This document shows positions 1 to 9,663 of a stretch of DNA of 64,000 nucleotides, one piece after another (within the stretch, counting starts at the first letter, position 1; the number at the start of each line of letters is the position of its first letter). This DNA comes from FEN-1219 sp036563665. GTDB lineage: Bacteria; Pseudomonadota; Gammaproteobacteria; Steroidobacterales; Rariloculaceae. The notes below the pieces were generated by a model. The model was not told the origin of the DNA. It ran no database searches and saw nothing but the letters and a program-made list of their open reading frames with translations. The stretch lies in the NCBI GenBank assembly GCA_036563665.1, contig DATCLY010000036.1, positions 124,001 through 188,000 of the forward strand, written 5' to 3'. Position numbers and translations under genes: made by a program.

Positions 1-901
1 CGGTCTCGTGCTGCAGGTCGAAGTAACGGCGCGTGGCGCCGAGCGCCTCGTCGTCGCTCGGCAGGAGCTGCACGTTGAGCTGCCCGTCCGTGTCCGGCAG
101 CAGGTAACGCAGCTCGGTGTTGAGCTGCGTGCCGCGCTTGCTCATGTAGCGCGGCTCGAGCGTGAGGTCGAGGTTGGGCCGGATGTTGACGTAGTAGGGC
201 ACGCGGAGGTCGAACCCCGTGCGGTCCCGCTCGGAGAAGTCGGGCGTCAGGAACCCGCTCTTGCGCCGGTCGTCGATGGGGAAGGTGAAGTACGGCGAGT
301 AGAGGATCGGCACGCCCTTGAACTCGAGGCGCACGCCGCGCGCCGTGCCGAAGCCGTTCTCGGTGTCGAGGAAGACGTTGTTCGCCCGCAGCTCCCACGC
401 CATGTTGTCGGGCGGGCACGTGGTGAAGAGCACCGACGACAGGGACAGCGTCCGCGCCTGCCCGTCCACGACGATGTTCTGCCCCGATCCCCGAGCCGGG
501 CGCTTCGGCAGGTCGAAGCCGGCCCGCGCGAAGCTCATGCGCTGGGTGTCCGCGTCGTACACGGCGTCCTCGCCGAAGACCGTGACGTCCGGGGCGCGCA
601 GCGTCACCTGCCCGAGCGCGCTCACGCGGTTGTCGTCCGCGTCGTAGCGGGCGCGCTCGGCGGAAATCCACGTGTCGCGGTAGCGGATCTCGACCTGATC
701 CCCGTACTCGCTCGTCGCGTCCTCGTTGAGCTCGAAGCTGCCGGCGTCGATGACCAGCCGGTCTGGGTCGGCGGGGGCGGTCGCCAGGAGCTCGGGCCCG
801 GGATCGTACTGGGCCAGGCACATGCTCTGGGCGAGCGCGCGCCCGAGCGAGCACGCGGCGAGCGCAAGCGCGGCAAGCAATGAACGAATGGCTTGAAGCA
901 C
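1..901 (-). CDS. lptD: LPS-assembly outer-membrane protein LptD (N-terminal part, runs off left edge)
   Basis: LptD is the beta-barrel translocon that, with the lipoprotein LptE, inserts lipopolysaccharide into the outer leaflet of the outer membrane. About 300 residues are visible. There is a signal peptide (ALAQ near residue 25), then an OstA-type periplasmic region, then the start of the barrel with the family hallmark YSPYFTFPIDDRRKSGFL (about 201-218). Cys28 and Cys162 (in TTCPPDN) match the positions of the first two cysteines of the essential LptD disulphides; the second pair would lie outside the window. I chose the GTG at 901 because it precedes the hydrophobic signal; it has only a weak ribosome site. 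An ALAAC stretch at residue 17 looks like a lipobox but is probably just the signal h-region. The gene is divergent from murU. Confidence 0.95.
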   Translation of the reverse strand, partial: MLQAIRSLLAALALAACSLGRALAQSMCLAQYDPGPELLATAPADPDRLVIDAGSFELNEDATSEYGDQVEIRYRDTWISAERARYDADDNRVSALGQVTLRAPDVTVFGEDAVYDADTQRMSFARAGFDLPKRPARGSGQNIVVDGQARTLSLSSVLFTTCPPDNMAWELRANNVFLDTENGFGTARGVRLEFKGVPILYSPYFTFPIDDRRKSGFLTPDFSERDRTGFDLRVPYYVNIRPNLDLTLEPRYMSKRGTQLNTELRYLLPDTDGQLNVQLLPSDDEALGATRRYFDLQHET

Positions 902-926
902 CAGGCGCGGCGAGCTCAAAGGCGGC

Positions 927-932
927 TACAAT
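927..932 (+). promoter_or_regulatory. Candidate -10 box (TACAAT) for murU
   Basis: TACAAT lies about 80 bases upstream of the murU ATG in the 113-base lptD/murU intergenic region. No convincing -35 hexamer is seen at 16-18 bases. The same TACAAT hexamer recurs upstream of the EboE-like gene and of the secreted MBL-fold gene, which supports it as this genome's sigma-70 type -10. A 7-bp inverted repeat (AAGCCGC 941-947, GCGGCTT 961-967) follows and may be a REP remnant. Confidence 0.35.
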
Positions 933-1014
933 GGCATAGAAAGCCGCGAAGCTTCAACGTGCGGCTTCTTCCGCGAATGATGCACCGCCACGCGCCGCCC
1001 GCGCCGACGTCCGA

Positions 1015-1695
1015 ATGCGCGCGATGATCCTCGCCGCCGGCCGCGGCGAACGCATGGGCGCCCTCACCGCCGACCGGCCTAAACCGCTGCTCGACGTGGG
1101 CGGCGAGTCCCTCATCGAGCGCCACCTGCGGCGGTTGGCGGCGGCCGGCTTCCGCGACCTCGTGATCAACCTGTCGTATCGCGGCCGGCAGATCCGCGAG
1201 GCGCTCGCCGACGGCGCCCGGTTCGGCGTCGCGATCCGCTACAGCGAGGAGGGCGAGCCGCCGCTCGAGACGGCCGGCGGGATCATCCACGCGCTGCCGC
1301 TGCTCGGCGACCAGCCCTTCCTGCTCGTGAACGCGGACATCGTGACCGATTTCGACTTCGCGGCCTTCCGCGGCCTGCGGGCGAGCACGCTGCTGCTCGT
1401 GCCGAATCCGCCGCACCACCCGGAGGGCGACTTCGGCCTCGACGGCGAGCGGGTAACGCACGAGCCGCCGCGCCTGACCTACGCCGGGGTGGCCGTGCTC
1501 GATCCGGCCCTGTTCCGCGGCTACGGCCCGGGGCGGCGCCCCTTGAAGCCCGTCCTCGACGCGGCGATCGCGGGGCGCGGCCTGCGCGGGGAGCTCCACC
1601 GGGGTCTCTGGCTCGACGTGGGCACCCCGGAGCGGCTCGCGGCCGCCCGGGCGGCCCTGGCCGGCGCCTCAGAGCGGGGCCGTCCCGTAGATTAA
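1015..1695 (+). CDS. murU: N-acetylmuramate alpha-1-phosphate uridylyltransferase MurU
   Basis: 226 aa single-domain nucleotidyltransferase. In the Pseudomonas-type peptidoglycan recycling pathway, MurU turns MurNAc-1-phosphate plus UTP into UDP-MurNAc, bypassing de novo MurA/MurB synthesis. The sequence shows the nucleotide-binding loop LAAGRGERM (6-14), RPKPLLDVGG (about 21-30) and the metal-binding NAD motif (LLVNADIVTD, near 105). Length matches MurU rather than the longer glucose-1-phosphate thymidylyl or GlmU enzymes. MurU is typically encoded beside lptD with the kinase AmgK; here lptD is divergent but the kinase gene is absent from the interval. The ATG at 1015 gives the expected N-terminus MRAMILAAG. 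A related sugar-phosphate nucleotidyltransferase cannot be fully excluded. Confidence 0.85.
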   Translation: MRAMILAAGRGERMGALTADRPKPLLDVGGESLIERHLRRLAAAGFRDLVINLSYRGRQIREALADGARFGVAIRYSEEGEPPLETAGGIIHALPLLGDQPFLLVNADIVTDFDFAAFRGLRASTLLLVPNPPHHPEGDFGLDGERVTHEPPRLTYAGVAVLDPALFRGYGPGRRPLKPVLDAAIAGRGLRGELHRGLWLDVGTPERLAAARAALAGASERGRPVD

Positions 1696-1745
1696 AAAGG
1701 TGTACGGCCGTGCGCCGGCCCGCCGTCCCGGAGCCCGGCGGCGGG

Positions 1746-2513
1746 TCAGTGGGTCATCGCATAGATGACGTAGTTGACGGCGAAGCGGTAGGCGAGCGTG
1801 GTGTACGGCTCGGGGTAGATCGGGTCGTCCGCGTGCTCCCACGCGTCCCCGAGGTCCATGTTGTGGTTGATGGCCACCATCAACCGCCCCTGATCGTCGT
1901 ACACGCCGCGCCACCGCGGCGTGACGCCGTCCTCCTCGTACGTGCTGTGGTACAGGATCGCGCGGATGCCGGGGATCTGGGTGCGCTGATCCAGATCGTA
2001 GAGCACGTGCAGCACCTCGTCCTCGTCCTGGATGTCGACGATGGGCCTGTCGGGGAACACGCGCGTCATGGACTCGACGAAGCCGGCCCACTGATACGTG
2101 CCGTGGAAGTCGTCCACCATGAGGAACCCGCCCCGGAGCAGGTACTCGCGCAACCGCGCCGCCTCCACGTCGTCGAGGTGCCAGCGCCCAACCTCCACGG
2201 CGTAGAGCCACGGATAGTCGAACAGCGAGTCGTCGGTGAGCTGGACGATGCGGCCCTCCGGGCTCACGTCCACGCGGGTGAGCCGCCCGACGCCTTGCGT
2301 GAAGTGGTACTCCGCGTCCGGGTAGTCCACCGTCCAGCTGCCGTAGGCGCGGCCGAAGCCGTAGCTGCCGCGGTCCGTGTACACCATGCGCGCGAAGTGC
2401 AGCTCGCTGGTCGGCCACTGCGCTGCGCCGCGATGCTGGTCGCCGGCGGCCGCGAGCGCCACCGCCAGCAGGCCGGCGGCGGGCAGCAGTCTCGAGATGG
2501 CGAACCGGTTCAT
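1746..2513 (-). CDS. Secreted DUF4159-family protein
   Basis: 255 aa with a signal peptide (MNRFAISRLLPAAGLLAVALA) followed by a DUF4159 domain (about 35-250). Family landmarks include ELHFARMVYTDRG, a Rossmann/GATase-like core with LREYLLRGGFLMVDDFHG and a C-terminal NYVIYAMTH. The biochemical function of DUF4159 is unknown. It is usually encoded in MoxR/DUF58/VWA clusters, and here it sits beside exactly such a cluster (3.1-16.3 kb) but on the opposite strand. I start at the ATG at 2513 because it precedes the signal peptide directly; an in-frame ATG at 2546 is also possible. It is convergent with murU (50 bases apart) and probably co-transcribed with the small gene at 2623-2847. Confidence 0.85.
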   Translation of the reverse strand: MNRFAISRLLPAAGLLAVALAAAGDQHRGAAQWPTSELHFARMVYTDRGSYGFGRAYGSWTVDYPDAEYHFTQGVGRLTRVDVSPEGRIVQLTDDSLFDYPWLYAVEVGRWHLDDVEAARLREYLLRGGFLMVDDFHGTYQWAGFVESMTRVFPDRPIVDIQDEDEVLHVLYDLDQRTQIPGIRAILYHSTYEEDGVTPRWRGVYDDQGRLMVAINHNMDLGDAWEHADDPIYPEPYTTLAYRFAVNYVIYAMTH

Positions 2514-2622
2514 CGATCGCGGTGCTCGGCCGTCGTCTGGGGACATGTTCGGCGCTCGCATCACGGCACGCAAGTCGCGAAGCGCGCCAGGGCAGGGAAT
2601 TGTAGGCCCGCGTCGTAAGGGT

Positions 2623-2847
2623 TTACGCGAACCAGTCGTCGAGCTTCGACGTGCGGAGCTCTTCGATCGCGTGCACGTTGAACGCCCGGTAGGCGGTCCA
2701 GTGACCGATCTTGTCCTGGATCTCGAGCGCCCGGCGAGGGGAGGCGCCCTCGAGCTCCGCGCCCAGGGCGGCGATCTGGCGCTCCGCGTATTCGTTGCAT
2801 TTCTTAAGAAATGTGGCGACCAGCGCCTTCTTTTCGTCCAGCGTCAT
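2623..2847 (-). CDS. Small uncharacterised cytoplasmic protein (74 aa)
   Basis: 74 aa, no signal peptide or membrane segment, predicted largely alpha-helical and charged (MTLDEKKALVATFLKKCNEY at the start). I do not recognise the family. Codon choice matches real genes in the window, with strong G/C in third positions, and the composition is not the Arg/Ala-rich pattern typical of antisense shadows here. It lies 109 bases upstream of the DUF4159 gene on the same strand and is divergent from the MoxR-type operon. The ribosome site before the ATG is weak, so expression is less certain than for its neighbours. Confidence 0.6.
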   Translation of the reverse strand: MTLDEKKALVATFLKKCNEYAERQIAALGAELEGASPRRALEIQDKIGHWTAYRAFNVHAIEELRTSKLDDWFA

Positions 2848-3076
2848 CGGGGTGCGAGGCAGGGAAGGCGAGAAGAACCATGGTACGCCGCGCGCCGGGC
2901 GGCGGCGAGCGCGGCCCGCGGGCTAGTCGCCGGCGCGCCGCTCCGGGTAAGCTCCGACTAGACCCCGGGGCGCGTCATCCACTGCGGCTCGCCGAACGGC
3001 GCTCGCGGCCGCGGGGCACTCGACGGCCCGGTCGGGGGTCAATAGCACTTGCGGGTCGCAGGACCGAGGAAGGCGC

Positions 3077-5320
3077 TTGTTCGAGTTCTTGTTCAAGTAC
3101 TCCGCCGCGACGTTCGAGCGCGCCGACTTCACGTTCGCGAGCGGCTGGCCCGTCGGGCTGCTGATCGTTCTCATCCTGCTCGGCGCCGCCACCATCGGCT
3201 ACACGCTCGCGCGCCGCGGCCAGGGCTTGGGCGCGGCGAAGCTCGCCGCGCTCGGCGCGCTGCAGACGCTGATGCTGGCCATCGTGCTCACGCTCGTCTG
3301 GCGACCGGCGCTCGTGTCGCAAACCTTGCGTCCACAGGAGAATTCCGTCGCCGTGCTGCTCGACACCTCGGAGAGCATGAGCTACGGCGAGGGCGGGCAG
3401 TCGCGGCTGCAGGAAGCGATCGCCGCGCTCGGGAGCCGCGGGCTGCCCGAGCTCGAGCAGCAGTTCCGCGTCGATCTCTTCTCGTTCGCGGACGACACGC
3501 TCGAGCTGCCGGCTTTGAACCAGGTGCCGGCTCCCGGTCCGGTCACGCGCATCGGCGATGCCCTCCTGTCCGTGCTGCGCGGCGTGCAGTCGGGCGCGCT
3601 CGCGGCCGTGGTGCTCGTGTCCGACGGCGCGGACAACTCCGGGACGCTCGATGCGGCGCGCATCGCGGAGATCGCGAGCTTCGGCGTGCCCGTGCACACC
3701 GTCGGCGTGGGGCCGGAGGTGATCGCGAACGATCTCGAGCTCGAGGACGTGTCCATTCCCGCGATCGGCCTGCCGGGCTCCACCGTCACGGCGCAGGTCT
3801 CGATACGCCACGCGTCGGGGGGCGAGGCCGCGCTCAAGGTGTACGACGGCGACGCGATCCTCGCCTCGCAAACGGTGCGGCTGCCGAACCGTGCCGGTGT
3901 CACCACCGCCTTCGTCGACATCGACGTCGGCAAGGCCGGCGTGCGCGACCTGCGCTTCGCGCTCGATGCGCTGCCCGGCGAGCCGAACGTGGTGAACAAC
4001 GTGCAGCTGCGGCCGATGGAGGTGCCGGAGGAGCGCCGGCACGTGCTCTACATCGAGGGCGAGCCGCGCTGGGAGTACAAGTTCATGCGCCGCGCGATGG
4101 ACGGCAACTCGGCCGTGCGGCTCGCGAGCCTGCTGCGTACCACGCCGAACAAGTTCTATCGCCAGGGCGTCGAGTCCCCCGAGGAGCTCTTGAACGGCTT
4201 CCCGGAGGACGCCGAGACGCTCTTCAAGTACGACGCTCTGATCATCGGCAGCTACGAGGCCGCGGCGCTGTCGGTGGAGCAGCAGAACATGATCCGCGAC
4301 TTCGTGAGCCGCAGGGGCGGCAGCCTGCTGATGCTCGGCGGCCGGCGCGGACTCGCCGACGGCGGCTGGGGCGCCACCGCCGTCGCGGAGGTGCTGCCGG
4401 TGCGTCTCCCGAATCCCGAGGCGCCCACCTTCGCGCGCGTGCCCGCCAAGGCGCGGCTCACGGCCGAAGGGCGCCGCTCGGCGATCACGCGGCTCGCGGC
4501 GGAGGAGGCGGCCAACGCGGCGCGCTGGAGCGAGCTTCCCGAGATCGCGGATTTCCAGCACGTGGCGGGGCTCAAGCCCGGGGCCGTGGCGCTGCTCGAG
4601 GCGGAAATCCAAGGGAAGACGGAGCCGCTGCTCGTGCAGCAGCGTTACGGCCAGGGCAACGCGTACGTGCTCGCGACGGGCGGCACCTGGCGGTGGCAGA
4701 TGCAGTTGCCGCACGAGGATCAGCGGCATGAGACGTTCTGGCGGCAGCTCATGCAGGCGCTCGCGACGGCCGCGCCGCGCGCGGTCACGCTCACGGCCGA
4801 CCACGTCTTCTACGGGGACGAGACGACCGTGCGCCTGCGCGCCGAGGTGAAGGACGGCGAGTTCGAGCCGGCCGACGGCGCCAAGGTGACGGTGGAGGCG
4901 CGGCAGGGTGTCGTGCCGGCGGGCTCCATCGAGCTCACGCCCGTGCCGGGCGAGCGGGGTGTGTACGAAGGCACGTTCGAGGCGCCGGATCCCGGCATCT
5001 ACCGGTTCGAGGCGCGGGCCGAGCGCGACGGCGAGACGCTCGGGACGGCGCGCTTCGCGGTGCGCCGCCAGGACGGCGTGACCGAACACTTCGCGGTGCA
5101 GCAGAACCGCGCGCTGCTCGAGCGACTGGCGGCCGCCACGGGCGGGTCGTACTTCACGCTCGGCCGGCTCGACAAGCTGCCCGAGGCCGTGCGGTTCTCG
5201 GAGGCCGGCATCATGGAGCGCCAGATCCTGGAGCTCTGGAACATGCCGATCCTGTTCCTGCTGCTGCTCGCATTGAAGGCCGGCGAGTGGCTGCTCCGGT
5301 TGTTCTGGGGGCGGCTGTGA
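3077..5320 (+). CDS. Membrane protein with VWA domain and glutamine-amidotransferase-like domain
   Basis: 747 aa, first gene of the MoxR-type operon. Two N-terminal membrane segments (about 26-45 and 58-78) are followed by a von Willebrand A domain with MIDAS motif DTSES (Asp96) and VLVSDGADNSG. Then come Ig-like beta regions, a GATase1-like domain (about 330-460: HVLYIEGEPRWEYKFMRRAM, YDALIIGSYEA, RRGGSLLMLGG) and a C-terminal membrane anchor (about 720-740). Proteins with this layout accompany MoxR/DUF58 proteins; the GATase-like domain is usually considered non-catalytic. I take the TTG at 3077 as start because GAGGA at 3066-3070 lies six bases upstream and no ATG fits. The stop overlaps the next start (GTGA). 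It probably presents its VWA domain in the periplasm for partner binding. Confidence 0.88.
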   Translation: MFEFLFKYSAATFERADFTFASGWPVGLLIVLILLGAATIGYTLARRGQGLGAAKLAALGALQTLMLAIVLTLVWRPALVSQTLRPQENSVAVLLDTSESMSYGEGGQSRLQEAIAALGSRGLPELEQQFRVDLFSFADDTLELPALNQVPAPGPVTRIGDALLSVLRGVQSGALAAVVLVSDGADNSGTLDAARIAEIASFGVPVHTVGVGPEVIANDLELEDVSIPAIGLPGSTVTAQVSIRHASGGEAALKVYDGDAILASQTVRLPNRAGVTTAFVDIDVGKAGVRDLRFALDALPGEPNVVNNVQLRPMEVPEERRHVLYIEGEPRWEYKFMRRAMDGNSAVRLASLLRTTPNKFYRQGVESPEELLNGFPEDAETLFKYDALIIGSYEAAALSVEQQNMIRDFVSRRGGSLLMLGGRRGLADGGWGATAVAEVLPVRLPNPEAPTFARVPAKARLTAEGRRSAITRLAAEEAANAARWSELPEIADFQHVAGLKPGAVALLEAEIQGKTEPLLVQQRYGQGNAYVLATGGTWRWQMQLPHEDQRHETFWRQLMQALATAAPRAVTLTADHVFYGDETTVRLRAEVKDGEFEPADGAKVTVEARQGVVPAGSIELTPVPGERGVYEGTFEAPDPGIYRFEARAERDGETLGTARFAVRRQDGVTEHFAVQQNRALLERLAAATGGSYFTLGRLDKLPEAVRFSEAGIMERQILELWNMPILFLLLLALKAGEWLLRLFWGRL

Positions 5321-6297
5321 GCGGGGCTGTGAAGAATCGCGGCTGGAAAGCCGCTCCCACAGATCGCGGCACGAAAGCCGCTCCCACAGGCTTCGTCCGG
5401 TGGTGCAGGCGCTTCTTGCCGGCCGCGGCCTTCGCGGCTGCGCTGTTGGCCGCGCCCGCGCAAGCGGAGCTCCACTACCTCATCGTCGCCGGCATCGGCG
5501 GCGAGCAGCAGTACGACGAGCGCTTCGCCGCGCACGCCGAGGCGCTCGCCGCCGCGGCGCGGCGCACGACCGACGCCGAGCGCGTGGAGGTGCTGGTGGG
5601 CGAGGAGGCCACGCGCGACGCCGTGCGCGAGAGCCTCATGGGGCTCGCGAAGAGGCTGCGCCCGCAGGATCAGCTCGCAGTGTTCCTGATCGGCCACGGC
5701 AGCTACGACGGCGAACGCTACAAGCTGAACCTCAAGGGCCCGGACCTCGACGGCGAGGAGATCGCGGAGCTCCTCGCGGGCATCCCGGCCGGCAGCCAGC
5801 TCATCATGAACGCCACCAGCGCGAGCGGCGCCGTCCTCGAGTCCTGGAAGGCCGACGGCCGCATCGTGATCACGGCCACGCGCAGCGGCGCGGAGCGCAA
5901 CGCCACTCGCTTCGCCGAGCATTGGGCGGCGGCGCTCACGAACGACGCGGCCGACATCAACAAGAACGGCAGCGTGAGCGCGCAGGAGGCCTTCGACTTC
6001 GCGGCGCGGGCCGTGGCGGACAGCTTCGAATCGGAAGGCACGCTCGCCACCGAGCATCCGCAGCTCGCGGGCGACGCGGCCGCCCGCTTCACGGTGGCCC
6101 GGCTCACCGAGCGCCGCGCGGCCACGCCGGAGGGCGAGCGCCTGAGCGCGGAGATCGAGCGCCTCGAAGGCGAGATCGACGCGCTGCGGGCGCGGCGCGA
6201 TCAGATGGACCCCGCGGCTTACCAGACGGAGCTCCAGAAGCTGCTCGTGGAGCTCGCGCTCGCGCAGCGCCGGCTCGACGCCGAGCAGGCGCAGTAG
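5317..6297 (+). CDS. Exported caspase-fold (peptidase C13-like) protein lacking the usual catalytic Cys
   Basis: About 326 aa if translation starts at the GTG at 5317, which overlaps the upstream stop (GTGA); the GTG at 5329 is an alternative. After an unusual N-terminus comes a signal peptide (RRFLPAAAFAAALLAAPAQA), then a caspase/legumain-like domain with FLIGHGSYDGERY (catalytic-type His127) and NATSASGA (155-162), where active C13 enzymes carry Cys. A C-terminal coiled coil follows (about 270-320). The missing Cys suggests a pseudo-protease or a different nucleophile. The first ~25 residues are encoded by two REP units (NRGWKAAPTDRGTKAAPTG), so a mobile repeat seems to have been absorbed into the reading frame. 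It sits between the VWA and TPR-peptidase genes. Confidence 0.8.
   Translation: MSGAVKNRGWKAAPTDRGTKAAPTGFVRWCRRFLPAAAFAAALLAAPAQAELHYLIVAGIGGEQQYDERFAAHAEALAAAARRTTDAERVEVLVGEEATRDAVRESLMGLAKRLRPQDQLAVFLIGHGSYDGERYKLNLKGPDLDGEEIAELLAGIPAGSQLIMNATSASGAVLESWKADGRIVITATRSGAERNATRFAEHWAAALTNDAADINKNGSVSAQEAFDFAARAVADSFESEGTLATEHPQLAGDAAARFTVARLTERRAATPEGERLSAEIERLEGEIDALRARRDQMDPAAYQTELQKLLVELALAQRRLDAEQAQ
5333..5390 (+). repeat. Two tandem REP units inside the start of a coding region
   Basis: Two direct ~28-base units, each reading ATCGCGGC...GCCGCTCCCAC, at about 5335-5362 and 5363-5389. The second has a divergent left arm. They match the REP elements found between genes elsewhere in the window. 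Their position between two overlapping genes of an operon and in frame with the C13-like protein is unusual. Confidence 0.85.
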
Positions 6298-6306
6298 GAG
6301 CGGGTC

Positions 6307-8612
6307 TTGAGCCGCGATTCTCCGAGGGACGGGCGAGCGATGGCGGAGAGAGCGGGCGCGATGTGGAAGATCCTCCTGGCGTGCGGTGCGCTCGCCGCAG
6401 CGGCGGCCGGCGCAGCCGTGCCGATCGAGTACGGCAGCGATCGGCCGGAGGCCCTCGCGGCCTGCGATCGCTCGCTGCACCGCGGCCGCCAGGCCGAGGC
6501 GCAACGCTGCTACAACGCGCTGCTCACGGAGAGCACCGATCCGCGCATCCAGGCGGAAGCCGCCCGCGCGCTCGGCGATGCGCGCGGCGCCAACCGCTAC
6601 TTCCAGCAGGCCGTGCAGCAGTATCCGGAGGACGCGCAGCTTCGCACCCGTTGGGGCGAGCTGTTCCTGCAGACGCACCAGGACAACGAGGCCGTGAGGC
6701 TCTTCCAGGAGGCGCTGGAGATCGACGAGGGACACCTGCCCGCGAAGCTCGGCCTCGCCAAGGTGTCCGCCGGCCGGTTCGAGGATCGCGCCAACATGTG
6801 GCTCGACGAGGTGCTCGCGGCCGATCGCGGCAACATCCCGGCGCGGCTCCTCAAGGCGCGCATGGCGCTCGAGGAAGGCGACGTCGACGCCGGCGACCGC
6901 TGGCTCGACGAGGCGCTCGAGCTCGTCGAGCGGCGCGATCTGCCGCCGCTCGAGATCTACGCGCTCAAGGCCTCGGTCGACTTGCTCCGCGGAATCACCG
7001 ACAGCGAGTGGACGCGCCGCGCGCTCGAGTACAACCCGCGTTACGGCGAGATCTACGCGACGCCGGCGCACTTCTACGTCATCACGCGCCGCTACCGCGA
7101 GGCCATCGAGCTGCTGCGCAAGGCGGTGGACACCCAGCCGGAGCTCTACTCCGCGCACGCGGAGCTCGGCGTCAATCTGCTGCGCGAGAACCGCATCGAG
7201 GAGGCGCAGCGCCATCTCGCCGTGGCGTACCAGGGCGACCCGTTCAGCGCGCAGATCGTCAACACGCTGCGCCTCATCGACAGCTTCGAGAACTTCGTGG
7301 TGATCACGCGCGAGCGCGAGGGCACCGACGAGCCCGCGCCGCCGCCCGTGCTGATGCGGCTGCACAGGAACGAGGCGCCGGTGCTCGAAGAGTACGTGTT
7401 CGACCTCGTGCGCCGCAGCATCGACACCTTCTCGGAGCGCTATGGCTTCGAGGTGCGGCAGCCGGTGGTGGTGGAGCTGTATCCCGAGCACGACGACTTC
7501 GCCGTGCGCACGTCCGGCCTGCCCGGCATCGGTCTGCTCGGCGTGACCTTCGGCTATCTCGTGGCCATGGACAGCCCTTCGGGCCGCAGCGGCAGCGAGT
7601 TCCACTGGGGCACCACGCTGTGGCACGAGATGGCGCACGTCTTCACGCTCGAGGCCACGAACCACCTCGTGCCGCGCTGGTTCAGCGAAGGAGTGTCGGT
7701 TCACGAAGAGTGGGCCACGGGGCCGCTGCCGGGCCGGCACCTGCCGGTGCCGTTCTTCGAAGCGCTCAAGGAAGACCTGCTGCTGCCGGTGGCCGACCTC
7801 GACCGCGGCTTCATTCGCCCGAGCTATCCCGCCCAGGTGATCGTCTCGTACATGCAGGCGGGACTCACGTGCGAGTACATCGCGGAGCGGTGGGGACAGC
7901 AGGCGCTCGAGCGCATGCTGCAGGAGTTCGCCAAGGGCGCGGACACGCCGGGCGCGATCCGGGCGGCGCTCGGCATCGAGCCGGAGGCGTTCGACGAGGC
8001 GTTCGAGGAGCGCGTGAAAACGCTCTTCGGGTCGATCGTCGAGAACCTCGAGCCGTGGCAGAACGCGCAGCGGCGGGCGCACGAGGCGGCGAGCGAGAGG
8101 CGCTGGGAGGATGCTCTGCGGGCGGCGGACGAGGCGCTCGCGCTGTTCCCCGATTACGTGGACGAAGGCAGCGCGTATCTGATCAAGGCGCGCGCGAACA
8201 TCGAGCTCGGGCGGAGCGCGCAGGCGACGGCGGCGCTCGCCGAGTATCGGCGCCGCGGCGGCCACGATCCCGAGGCGCTCATGCGGCTCGCGGACGCGCT
8301 GCGCGCGGGCGAGGATCGCGCGGAGGCCGTGGCGGTGCTCGAGGACCTGCTGCTCGTCGCGCCGTTGGATCAGGACCTGCACGCCAAGCTCGGCGACTGG
8401 CTGCTCGAGGACGGCGACGCCGAGCGCGCGGCGCGCGAGTACCGCACGTTACTCGCGATGGAGCCCCACGATCAGGCGGCGGCTCACTTCCGGCTCGCGC
8501 GCGCCTACCACGCAATGAACGACTTGGACCGGACTCGCGAGCATCTGTTATATGCTCTCGAGATCGCTCCGCACTATCGCGAAGCCCAGGACCTCTTATT
8601 GGAGATCGTACG

Positions 8613-8616
<4 letters not shown>
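6307..8616 (+). CDS. TPR-repeat protein with HExxH zinc-metallopeptidase domain
   Basis: 769 aa. An exported N-terminus (MWKILLACGALAAAAAGAA within the first 40 residues) is followed by TPR-type repeats (about 50-330), a gluzincin-type peptidase domain with HEMAH (440-444) and WFSEG (Glu461 as likely third zinc ligand), and further TPRs (about 580-760). It probably acts in the periplasm, perhaps cleaving or scaffolding envelope proteins; the substrate is unknown. The TTG at 6307 has AGGAG six bases upstream; ATG at 6340 or 6361 would also leave the signal peptide intact. Its TGA overlaps the TTG of moxR, indicating translational coupling. Metallopeptidase genes are not a core part of MoxR clusters, so this is a notable addition. 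Confidence 0.85.
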
Positions 8617-9656
<1,040 letters not shown>

Positions 9657-9663
9657 GCCGACC

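Noticed and set aside
11..20. Mobile gene island or prophage in the window
   Set aside because: No integrase, transposase, phage genes or tRNA-flanking repeats were found anywhere; REP-type elements are the only mobile-like sequences.
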